From positions 6,950 through 65,124 of the forward strand of contig MNCI01010050.1 of NCBI GenBank assembly GCA_015680685.1: 58,175 bases of DNA. The letters run 5' to 3'. This DNA is from Gnetum montanum (Eukaryota > Streptophyta > Gnetopsida > Gnetales > Gnetaceae). This document shows, piece by piece, positions 45,821 to 56,282 of the stretch. The notes beneath the pieces are model-generated. The model was not told where the DNA came from. It worked only from the letters and a program-made list of their open reading frames with translations, and made no database searches. The position numbers and the translations under genes are program-made. Positions within the stretch are counted from its first letter, which is position 1; each line of letters starts with the position of its first letter.

Positions 45821-48800
45821 ATGGGAATCCATCATGACCTTTCCACGCCTTTAATGTTTGTAGGGCCACAAGGAAAGCTCGCAAAACGATTAAACCTCGA
45901 CATGATCAACTAGGGGTCGACTACAACTAGCATCATAGTAGCCTTAGAGGCACCCTCAGACTGGCCTAAGAATCTGGTCCAAGAACTAGACTTAGAGGCC
46001 GGGGATGTAACTGAGGACCCTCTTGTTGAGAAATCTATAACCACTTCAAAGGGGGAGGTAAAGACGTTAAAACTCAGCTCTCTCCTAGACAATCAAACAC
46101 ACGAAAGCATAGCCAAAACTCTGCAAGATCACATTGATGTCTTCACATGGTCGTACAGTGACATGCTGGGTCTGGATCCGTAGCTAATTCAACGCAATAT
46201 CATCCTAGACCCACACATAAAGGCAGTCAAGCAAAAGGCTTGTAAAATTAAGCCAAAAATTGCACTAGCCTTGAGGGATGAAATCACTAAGTTATACCAA
46301 GAAGGTTTCATCCACGCGGTCAACTATTCAGAGTGGGTGTCCAACATCGTTGTAGTTTCGAAGAAAATAGGAGGGATACGAATCTATATAGACTTCCAAG
46401 ACTTGAATAAGGCAATGATCAAAGACAACTTCTTGCTCCCGAGCATCGATCAACTCATCGACAGCACGGTTGGTCATGCTTTGCTATCCTTCATGGATGA
46501 CTTCTCCTGATACAACCAAATCTGCATCAACCTAGAGCACAAGCTATCAACAACCTTCATGACCCCATGGGGAACCTTCTGATACACCATGATGCCTTTC
46601 GAGCTTAAGAATGCTGGAGCAAGCTACCAGCGATCCATGACCTACATCTTTAGTAACTACATCCTAGAAACATTAAATGACTACGTAGATGACATAGCAG
46701 TTAAACCCAAGGAGGCAGCTGATCACCCATGTGACTTAGGGGTAGTCCTCAAGTGCTGCCAAATGCATGACTTACGTCTCAATCCTAAGAAATTCGTCTT
46801 CAGAGTAAAGACCGGATGCATGTTAGGGTTCGTAGTATCGGAGGCCAAAATACAGGTGGACCCAGACAAAGTCAAGGCCATTGTCAACCTAGCACCTCCC
46901 ACAAACCTTAAGGAGTTACATGGTTTACAAGGTAGAGTGCAATTCATTCAGAGGTTTATAGCATGGTTGACTGACAAGTTACACCCTAGGAAACATCTTC
47001 TAAAGAAGGGGGTTGACTTTGAGTGGACAGCCCAGTGTCAACAAGCCTTCGACAACCTGAAGAAGGAGCTCATGCACCTCCCAACGGTGCACCTGCCAAA
47101 AAGGGATAAGATTTTCTTCATATACCTTGCCACCTCTAACACATCCATAGTAGCACTGCTATGTTAGAAGCGGGACAATGGTTCTGAGATACCAGTGTAT
47201 TACCTAAGCCACGCACTAATACCATATGAGGAAAAATACAACGAGGTGGAGAGGAACTGCCTAGCCTTAGTGTTTGCACTAAAAAAGTGACGGCATTACC
47301 TATTCCGCAGGATAACCAACATCATTTGCAAAAGCAACATACTCCGGGCTATCACCAGCAACCTGTACAACAATGGCAGCATAGCCCGATGAAAGGAAAT
47401 AACCGTAGAGTTCAACCTATGCTATGTAAGTTAATCATCGACAAAGGGTCAAGCCATAGCAACCCAACTTACAGCTTTGCCAGTCGACGACCAGGCCACC
47501 ATAGATCCCAAGTTCCCAGACAAATAAATTAGCAATGTCGCCATCGTCCCGTCACATTTCGAGATGACCTTACACTTCGACAATGCCTCAACCATGCAAG
47601 GAGGTAGCACCGCTATCACGATCACATTCCCCTTTCGGGAAATGCACCCATCTGCTTATCGATTTACGTTCCCTTGCACCAACAACATGGTAGAATATGA
47701 GGGGCTACTCAGAGGCCTCTTAATTGCCTGTGCGCTGCATATACAACACCTGGCGATCCGAGGAGATTCACAACTGGTCGTAAATCAAATCACCAAAGTC
47801 TACGCCTGCAAGGCTATGCACCTACAACCCTATTGTGACCTAGCAAAAATCCTACTGAAGAAATTCATGACCACTGATGTGCAACACATGTCACGTAATG
47901 AAAACACCATAGCAAATGCCCTAGCTACCCTTGCGTTAAACATCCCATCACATTCTTTGGCAAACCTACCAACCGTAATCACTGAATGTATCGAACCCAT
48001 CACTCAGGTGGAACATGTGGCCTCTATCGATGCTGCAGATACCCCGGAGTGGTACGATAACATCAAATCTTATTTACAACATGGTAAATCCCCAAGTGGG
48101 TTGACATCGGCTCAGAGAGATGCAATCCATAAGCATGCTCGGTAATACGTGCTCATGGGAAATGATGCCCTGTGCCGACAATCCTATGATGGGATATTGT
48201 TGGCATGCATGGGTGGCAAGCAGGCACAAAAGGTAGTTAATGAGATTCATGAAGGGCTGTGTGGTAGACACATAGCACCCAGGGCTATGTCTACAAAAAT
48301 TAGATGCCTAGGATACTATTGGCCTTACATGGAACATGACTACCTGTCGAAAGTTAAGACGTGCGACACATGCCAGAGATATGCAAATCTCATACACATA
48401 GCACCTACAGACCTGCACCCAATGCAAATCACGTGGCCCTTCCAACGATGGGGACTAGACCTCATAGGGCCTATCACACCTAAGTCCTCCGCAAGGCATA
48501 GCTTCATTATCACTACCAAAGAGTACTTTACCAAGTGGGTGGAGGCTATTCCCCTCAGGAAAACGACATCCCAACAAATCTGCCATTTCAGCCTTGATAA
48601 CATAGTAACTAGGTTTGGGCTTCTGATGACTATTGTGACCGATAATGGCCCATAGTTCAGTAGTATGGAAACCTAAACCTTCTGTAGTAATCTAGATATT
48701 AAACAATCATTTTCTTACCCTTATTATCCGTAGGCGAATGGGCAAGTGGAGGCTACAAATAAGTCCATCATCAACTTACTGAAGTGGATGCTTAATAACA

Positions 48801-49291
48801 GCAAGAGGCAGTGGCATGAGAAAATACTCTATGTCCTCTGGGCCTACCGAACGACTTGCAAAATTGCAATGAGTAAGACCCCTTATAGTCTTGTTTACAG
48901 ATCTGAAGTTGTATTGCCTCTTGAGTTGCAGGTACCCTCACTTCGGATGATCTTGTCTAACATCGTGACTAAAGCCCAGAATAATGAATCACAGACCATC
49001 AGCCTCAATTCAGTGGAGGAGGAACGTGTGCAGATGCTGAGACGAATCGAGCACTATCAGAATAAACAACAGCAAAAGCACCGTGTAGACCCGCATCGAT
49101 AGCCAATGCAAAAGGGAGACCTCGTCCTCAAGGCCGTTCGTGAGCACGTGAGTAAATTCTCAGCCAACTGGAAAGGACCTTACGTGGTCATTGAATCCTT
49201 CAAGAATGGAGCCTTCAAACTGACGGACATGGATGGCAACGAGTTCGCCAACACGGTGAACCACACGTACCTCAAGCCGTACTATGTCTGA
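45821..49291 (+). pseudogene. pol of element A (RT, RNase H, second RNase H, integrase)
   Basis: The frame starts at ATG 45821 (after a TAG at 45806) and stays in one phase to the TGA at 49291. RT: DVFTWSYSDMLGLDP, GFIHAVNYSEWVSNIVVVSK, IRIYIDFQDLNKAMIKDNF, GHALLSFMDDFS-TGA-YNQI, TLNDYVDDIAVK (46670-46705). RNase H: PVYYLSHALIPYEEKYNEVE. Second, archaeal-type RNase H: LHFDNASTMQGGSTAI, CTNNMVEYEGLLRGLL, AIRGDSQLVVNQI (47564-47800). Integrase: an HHCC-type finger (EIHEGLCGRHIAP, KVKTCDTCQRY), WGLDLIGPIT, IVTDNGP-TAG-FSS, YYP-TAG-ANGQVEATNKSI, and the C-terminal GPY/F-like SANWKGPYVVIESF and HTYLKPYYV. No chromodomain. Two RNase H domains place it in the Tat lineage. Stops at 47165, 47288 and 47390 are CAG-to-TAG and TGG-to-TGA when compared with B. 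Confidence 0.9.
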
Positions 49292-49304
49292 AGCGTAATG
49301 GAAA

Positions 49305-49565
49305 CAACAAGCACCATCCGCTATGATGATAAACTGGCAGTTGCACCAGGCAGTGTCCGCAATGACGATAAACTAGTAGCATCGAGCAGCATCCACCATG
49401 ACGTTAAACTGGCGGCAACCATCCGCTATGATGTAAAATTGGCACTGTTAGTCAACTATGACTATAAACTGGCATTGCACGTCCGCTACGACGTAAAACT
49501 GGCATGTATGATCTACTAGGACCTTAAACCAGCACACGGTCTACCAAGACCTTAAACTGGGTTCA
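49305..49565 (+). repeat. TAAACT-type repeats after pol A
   Basis: Eight copies follow the pol stop (for example CCGCTATGATGATAAACTGG, CCGCAATGACGATAAACTAG and CCGCTACGACGTAAAACTGG), spaced about 30-40 bp. An apparent frame of 73 codons here only translates the repeat (YDVKLA units). Confidence 0.82.
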
Positions 49566-50462
49566 CATCATATCCCCAACATGCACCAGCACTAGATACA
49601 CATTGAATGAGTGGGAACTTTGTTCACGACACACTGAGAATGCGGTCCGGAACATATGTGGCGCTGCCACCCTTGGCATCATGCTAACTCTCTGAAGACA
49701 TCGTATGGCTTCACGCTAACCCTCTGAACCTACCATCACCATGGCCCATCACCTCGACGGTAGTTCTTGGGTTAGCTCCCACATCTGGAGTGCCGGCAGT
49801 ATTGTGGCCTAGCCACAATATTATTGCTCCAACTCCTTGCCAACGCCTGGGCTGGCATGATGTTAGCTATGTGGAAACTAATCCCATGGTTGAACTAAGA
49901 ATGCAAACTCCTAGCAGGGATTCCAAGGCATCTGCACCCAGCTCCTCCACGCTGGAGTTGCTAGGGCCACTGCTGGCCTTCCTGCTTTGGACATCTCACA
50001 CCAGCAATGGTGCCCAAGAGTAACAATAATGCCAACAGCCAACAAGACCTTGTCCCCACAAACGCATCTCACTACAGCAGCAAACATTATAGCATCGTGA
50101 AGTGAGTGCCTCGACTAACATGGCTATTTGAGAGTGCAAACTCTAGCACATACGCAACATAACTCACCATATGGAAGGTGTCCGTAGGCAGGTCAAAGCC
50201 CATCATAGATGTAAGAAAACTCATCCAACGAAGGGAGCACTTGTCCTACAAGAAGTTGAAGAATAGCACCAGCCAAATATGAAAAAGCAAATAAGCCCCT
50301 CAGAGCATTCCGACGAGGGACTTGGCTAAACATCATCTTTACTCTTTGCCTTAACCTCTGCAAAAACCAATGCAACACTCACCAAGTGACAACCTTATCA
50401 TTTCTCCTGCTGAGGTGTTTCGTATTCTTTACCGACATCCATCGAGCTTGTTCTCCAGACGT
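49566..50462. other. 3' non-coding region of element A
   Basis: No reading frame is shared with B. The last 40 bp become similar to B (GCTTGTTCTCCAGACGTC against GCTGATTCCTCCAAGCGTC). Confidence 0.5.
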
Positions 50463-50479
50463 CAACAAAGAGGGACCAA
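50463..50479 (+). other. Polypurine tract of element A
   Basis: CAACAAAGAGGGACCAA abuts the TG of the right LTR and is shared with B. Confidence 0.7.
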
Positions 50480-52184
50480 TGAAACACCCTAAAAATGCAG
50501 GGTCATCCTTGCTTCACTAGGCTTTTTTAGTCTGTGCAGCACTATGGTAGTTCATTGGGAAGAGAACGTTATGAGTCCAGGCTGGCCAGTTCGGAAAATT
50601 TTCTACTTTGAGCATGGACAGGTTCTATACCATCCTACCCGCCCACCAAAGTAGCCTAAACAGCCGACAACCTACTTAGAAACAGTGTGCAGAATCAGCA
50701 ACAGCATTATGGATGCACAAGAAATAGTTCGGCAAGTTTTCTAAGTCACAAAGCCTGCTAGGCTATGCTACGATATGTAGCGTAGCAAGCTTCAGAAGAT
50801 GATGGTGGAACGAAGTGCTACGCTACGCGACGTCACATACTGGAGCATGGAAACAACTTCACTACTCACTCCCCTTGCCCAATTTCAAGTTCTGCAGTGA
50901 TGTTTCTTTCCATTAGGAAGCGGCGGACCATGTCTGCTGCTACGCTACGGTGAGCTACATGGCGCAGCAAGGCGTAACAATCCTACACAAGAGATAGAAG
51001 GCAGTTCAAAAGGCAGAATCAATGGAATTTGCAAGACTTGCATCGCAGGAGACAAGGTTTGCAAATCAGCAAAGCTTTCGCGACTAAGGAAAGTTGCTAT
51101 GCTACGCTACGCTACGTAGCATAGCATAGCATAGCAAGCATGTGACACATAGTAGAACGCGTGACAAAGTGCCATGCTACGCCAAACATGCTACATCACA
51201 AAGCACAACAAGGCACACAGGTGGTTGTGCAACATCAATGCACTCCACCTAATCGGACCATTGGCACACGTCTCCAAATGCTTATGGTGTAATTATGATG
51301 TAGTAGGATTGCAGTGATTGTATACAAGTTTGCATTGCAATGGTCTTGTAGGTCCAACGGTCACAAACAACACGAGTGGCGCTAGGAAGACAACCAAGGC
51401 CAAAGGCATGTAACATTCAAACCACCCCTTTCGCACCCTCAGTCCTATAAATACCCCAGCAAACAACATGCAAAGAGGTCCGTAATTTTTAAAAAAGTTG
51501 GCGATTTCAAAAAGAGTTCACATATTTCTTAAAGCAGACAGCTTCCAAGTGGTGGGAACTTTGAAATTCTGAAACAAAGATTTCCCCTCTCCCCAGCATT
51601 GTAAGATCAAAGTCATCTATCTAACACTGTAAATAGCAAGTCTCTCTCAGCTGGCGTGAGGTCCTTGTCTCCGTTCTACCACCTTGGTAGAACCCTGCAT
51701 TGTTTGTACATGAGTCCGCATCCAAGTGCATAGCTTTTTTTTCTTGGCACGCCTTGGTTACCCTCGGGATTTCTGCACTCCGTCACGCCGTGCAGCCGAT
51801 TGTATCCACCCTAACTGAGCAAGTTTGCAGGTTTAGAGCAGTGCATGTTTCTAACCACACTTTACTTTATCTCTCATTTTTTGTCTTGTTTTTGCATTAT
51901 TTTCTGTCTTATTCACCTTTAAGCATTACTTCGTATTACTGTCGCATTTTTACTGTTTCTCCCCTGCTTCATCTACCCTTAAGCATTATCTCACATTTCA
52001 CATTATTTATGTTGCAAAAGGCTATATTGACACCGATGTAAGTCCCTGTTTGATCGACCAGACCGTTCAGGGAACCCCATGTCCACACACACCCAGCATG
52101 GCCCTCCTGCAGATACGAGGTTGGAACTATCGCGCCAGTCGACCCCCGATGTTCTTCCAACCACTGACATTTTCGGTCACTACA
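50480..52184 (+). repeat. 3' LTR of element A
   Basis: TGAAACACCCTAAAAATGCAG to GGTCACTACA. It matches 15352-17036 throughout, including the palindromic GCTACG clusters (50758-50790, 51090-51135) and the TATA box at 51446-51453. It is followed by the ATAGT duplication. Confidence 0.9.
51446..51453 (+). promoter_or_regulatory. TATA box in the A 3' LTR
   Basis: TATAAATA is in the same context as in the left LTR (16310-16317). Confidence 0.6.
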
Positions 52185-52189
52185 ATAGT
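52185..52189 (+). repeat. Target-site duplication of element A, right copy (ATAGT)
   Basis: Identical to 15347-15351. Confidence 0.85.
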
Positions 52190-52251
52190 CTCCTAAAACG
52201 AGTTTTCACAACTTTTGGTGTGTCCAAAATTTACGCATCAACATCCTTTTT

Positions 52252-52267
52252 TGTGCTAGAATGAGTG
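52252..52267 (+). other. Altered tRNA-Asn-type primer site of element C
   Basis: TGTGCTAGAATGAGTG resembles TGGYRCTAGAAGGAGGG of A, B and D with three changes. It lies about 380 bp before gag C, downstream of ACGCATCAACA, a possible LTR end. C's left LTR would then be split by element A. Confidence 0.4.
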
Positions 52268-52630
52268 CTAGCTTCCCAATCTCTATTTTCCCTTTATGTT
52301 TCTAAAAAATATCAATTTTTCTATTCTTTCGTGTTGATTTGTACTATCTGTTTCCATTTTTGCTTTCCTACTTTCATTCCTATTTCTATTCTTAGTTATC
52401 AATTTATAGATTTTGGAGATTTTTCTTGTTCTTGGTTTTCAATAATTTTGCAATTTCAATTTTCTTTTTAAAAATAAAAAATATAGTATTTAAATTTTTT
52501 TTTCATTTTTAATAATTTTCAAAGTTTATTAGCATTTTACATTTCTTGTTATTTTTCATTTTATGAGTGATTCTTCTTACAAAACATCTTAACAAAGAGC
52601 TTCTACTCCTACCCCTAGTCAACCAACAAC

Positions 52631-54997
52631 TTGTCATTTCACCTTAAGAAAACAATGAGCTTCACTTTTCCAAGCTCAATTCCTAAGAAATCTCGGACTA
52701 AGATGGCAGCCCATCAACCCCCAACTCCCTTGGTAAGAAATTCTTTTAACTTTAATAACTACCATGACATACCAAAATCCCTTCAGAACATAAATTTGTT
52801 CTTTGATCCTACAACCCTTGCGAATGATGTCCGCCAACACATACAATGTTTTAAAACCTTACTAGGGATCCACAACATTGTACAAAATGATGTGGCATAC
52901 AGGGTATTCGTAACGACATTTAGGACCAAAGAAACCCAATGATTCTTAATGCTTCTTGATGCCTCTATTAACACATGGCAAGAATTCAAAAACAAATTTT
53001 TGAATCAATTTGACAAATTCACAAGCCTTGCTATTGCATCAAGTAACTTCACTAGCTTAAGAAAGCTACCCAGGGAAAATGTTAGGGATTATAACCTTAG
53101 ATTCCCTCATCAACTTGCCTATATGCCAAATGAGATACGACCACAACCTGATAGTATACTCAACTTCTATCTCTCTACTATCGATCCATTCTTCACTTAT
53201 TCCATCAAATCTAATTCCAACATAATAGAAATACAAGGTGCAATGTCTACAGCTATAGAATTAGAGCAAATAACCCTTATGAATAGCATCTAAACCTAAT
53301 TTGTGATGATGAGTGTTAGTAACCCTATGCAATCAAATCCTCTACTTTTACCAACTTTTCAAAAATCTAATGTTATGCCTCAAATTGTTTCTCCCTTTCA
53401 ACCAACTCAACCTTTTAGTAATTACTCTCAATGTCCCATGTCCTCTTCATTCTTACCATCCAACACTGGTTTGAATGATGACCAATCAAAAGTCTTAATC
53501 CAATCCATTATAAACCCAAAGGGGACATCAAATTCTATTGAACCACCAAATCAAACTCAAGATTAGATTACTCAGATACTCACTTCACTACAAAAACTAT
53601 CCAATGAAGTGGTTGAGCTAAAGAGAAACAATAAAAAAGGTCCTATACTACTAGAAAAACCATGTACATCAATCAACAATTATTATTGTCAACTTCATAA
53701 CACAAGGCAACATTTCGAAATGACTTGTCCTCAATTCTTGGCATTGTATGGTGATAATACCCAAGGGCAACAAAATGGGAAAACCCCTATCATGGTCCTT
53801 AATGTACCTCATGAAATAGAAAATGAAGAGGTTTTCTCATTAGAACAAGTTATGATAAGTGACCCTAACCCACATAACACTTGCTACCATAAACTTAGTG
53901 ACATTGTAAACACCACACAACAACAAACTAGGAATAATTCCTATACACCTCCAAACAAAAGAGTTCCTAGTCAAAACAATGCAAACAACCAATCCAATTT
54001 ATCCCAAGTAATTTCCCCACAATGATCAAACCCTCCTTCTATACTTAGAAGAGCCCCATCTCAACAAGAAGCCAAGGATGAACATAAGAATTATGATTTG
54101 TTTGTGGACTTAAAAAGAGTTAAAGCCAACATTTCGATGTATGACCTCCTACACTTCAACAAAATGAAAGAAGTGATTCGGGATATGGTTCATACACTCA
54201 ATGCCCAAAGAGAAAAATCCCCAATCCTTGAAAGGCAAGTTCACTTCACGGAAAGTCTTAACACAATATCAATACAAAACATAAATAATTCCATGTCTAG
54301 TAAGAAGGACCATCCCCCTTTCTTAACCACTTTGATTATTTTAGGAAAGAATGTTCACAACTATTTAATGGATTCCGGTGCAACTGTTAGTGTCATGCCT
54401 CTTGATGTTTATAACACCTTAAAAACAAAAATGATACCATAAACAAAAAGTGTGATTCAACTCGATGGATTTAACGTACCTATGGTAAGATTATTAAAAG
54501 GATCAAAGGTACAACTTAAGCAATCCCCTACATTTACATGTTATACGGATATCCTAGTAGTTGACATCACATCCACATATGGTGTGCTCTTATCTAGGAC
54601 TTTTGGAGCTAAGTTTGGGGGCTTCTTTAGGTCGAATTTCTTAGAATTATTGATCCCTATCAAAGGAAAATTTGAGTATATGATTACACCTAGGGAACCC
54701 TTTTAGAAGCAAGTGGTAATGACTTTTGATCAACAAATTACATCTCACGAAAATAAAAACAACAATCATTTTGTTGGAGTGGTTGAACTAGGACTTGGTG
54801 AATATTTCTTAAATGATGATATAGATGAGGCTCCATGCATAAACCCTTTTGCATACACATATTCTACTCAATATTACCAAGATTTTAGGGAATGCAAGAA
54901 GGTGTATGAAGATACTTTGTCATATCACCAACATGATGGAAACACCTTTATTTTTGGTAACCCACCACCACTAGGAAATGATAAAAGACATAAGTGA
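52631..54997 (+). pseudogene. gag-protease of element C
   Basis: One frame runs through, broken only by stops. The start may be 52631 or the ATG at 52701 (MAAHQPPTPLV). Capsid: HDIPKSLQNINLFFDPTTL, NDVAYRVFVTTFRTKETQ, a TGA in place of Trp, FLMLLDASINTWQEFKNKFL, NQFDKFTSLAIASSNF, LPRENVRDYNLRFPHQLAY (52760-53140). A Pro/Ser/Gln-rich linker follows. A CCHC-like CQLHNTRQHFEMTCPQF lies at about 53688-53738. Protease: LIILGKNVHNYLMDSGATVS and VMPLDVYNTLK (54330-54425), with an intact DSGA box. After the protease comes a region without RT motifs (VGVVELGLGEYFLNDDIDEA) to 54997. It is distinct from the A/B gag family. All stops are single codons with no phase change. Confidence 0.8.
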
Positions 54998-55049
54998 GAT
55001 TCTAACTAATGAAATATCATAACATGGATTAAAATTTGATGATGATCAC

Positions 55050-55240
55050 TATTACCTTGATCAAAGGGCCAATTTTTCAAATTTTACAAACTTGAATACT
55101 TGGATACTAAGAGTGGATGATGCTTCTTCCAAGAAAGGATGTGGAGATGGAATAATGCTTATATCTCCTGGTGAAGCCCCTATTATTAAAGCTATTAATT
55201 TCAATCAACTAATGACCAACAAATTTGATGAGTGGCGAGG
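55050..55240 (+). pseudogene. Isolated second-RNase-H fragment of element C
   Basis: It reads NLNTWILRVDDASSKKGCGD and GIMLISPGEAPIIKAINFN, then MTNKFDEW. This is the start of the archaeal-type RNase H found at the end of Tat RT-RNase H units (W.L.VDGASS..G.GAGI.LISP). It follows the protease of C by only about 650 bp, with no RT or first RNase H between, and is cut short after about 50 residues. Confidence 0.6.
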
Positions 55241-55330
55241 TACCCATATACTCAACCATACGAATATGAGCATTACACGCACAATCTGTTCAAACTCCGC
55301 AGATGGACTAGTTGTGGAACCTAGATAGTT

Positions 55331-56280
55331 AGCCTTAGGTCGTAGTTCGTTGTCTTCCCACTTGGACTAGTATTGGCTTTGTCACATATGTTTTAGTCCA
55401 AAGTGAGGTGTATGATATGGTTTCTAAACTAATGCTACTCCTAAAGGCAATGGAAAATAAGATTAACTAAGCTAGGACGAAAGGGTGAGAGAGAATCTAA
55501 ACTAGCCTCAGTGCGATGAGCATCCGTTCCTTGATTATTTGTACACATCTTGGACTTCATGCACAACTACCACTGGGATTACCAAGTGCAGATCCTAGGT
55601 ATGCTACTGGGTTACCAAGTAGTCACACTTAAATGCTCATAATCAAGTTGTACTCATTCCCCGTTTAATAAGAGTTTAAGGGTGAGAAGAGATTAACTAG
55701 GAAAGCAGTAAATAACAATTAATTAAATAATTAAGCTAAGTGAATGCTACAATGATGAAGTGATCTTGATATTTATTTCCAGTCATGTGCATGTCCAAGT
55801 ACATCACACTCAAATAAGGATGTCGTACAATTACAATCACCACACTGCGAGCATACATGGGGAAATAATTCTAACTCTAAGAAGGAAAAACTGCAAGAGT
55901 TTGGATAAGGAACTAAGAACTATATGCTAGAACAAGGAAAGATGCCTCTTATTTATAGAAATTGAGGTAGGCCGTGATATCACGTATGTGATATCGCAGC
56001 TAATGCGATATCGCGGCTGATGTGATATAGCAGCTGCAATATCGCATAATGTGATATCATAACTATGATATCACAACAACAATATCATAGCCAGCAAATT
56101 CATGACTCATCATACCCCCACGACTAAATGAAAACTCATCCTTGAGTTACAAAGATAACAAGCTCCATTGATTACACAGTGGATAGGTATGGAATTATTG
56201 ACTGACTAGAATGGATTCATGCCGCAGTGTGGAGTCAGAACAAAATTGAGACACAACACAAAAAAAAATCCTATGATTAC
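55331..56280. other. Non-coding stretch right of element C
   Basis: No gene is recognised. It contains the GATATC palindrome cluster (55973-56090) and a phrase CCCCCACGACTAAATGA near 56115 that recurs as CCCCCACGACTAAGCTGA near 57722. Confidence 0.4.
55973..56090. repeat. Cluster of GATATC palindromes
   Basis: CGTGATATCACG, GTGATATCGCAG, GCGATATCGCGG, GTGATATAGCAG, CAATATCGCATA, GTGATATCATAA and ATGATATCACAA follow each other about every 13-17 bp. The unit is a degenerate tandem repeat whose centre is self-complementary. Confidence 0.75.
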
Positions 56281-56282
56281 AA

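Larger units (their letters stand above)
15352..52184 (+). mobile_element. Element A: Tat-like Ty3/gypsy LTR retrotransposon, interrupted by B
   Basis: The LTRs (15352-17036 and 50480-52184) match along their whole length, start TGAAACACC and are flanked by a perfect ATAGT duplication. The order inside is: primer site, repeated leader, gag-protease, antisense multi-exon gene (interrupted by element B), pol with RT, RNase H, a second archaeal-type RNase H and integrase, then a polypurine tract. The second RNase H is the mark of the Tat/Ogre lineage. There is no chromodomain. Without the nested B (18,316 bp), A is about 18.5 kb. The LTRs differ at roughly one base in ten in the first 150 bp by eye, mostly transitions, so the insertion is old. 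All reading frames carry stops. Confidence 0.9.

Noticed and set aside
49298-49519. 73-codon plus-strand frame directly after pol A
   Set aside because: It is only the translation of the TAAACT-type repeat (YDVKLA-like units).
55973-56090. CRISPR-like array
   Set aside because: Units are 13-17 bp, degenerate and without spacers, and the context is plant nuclear DNA.
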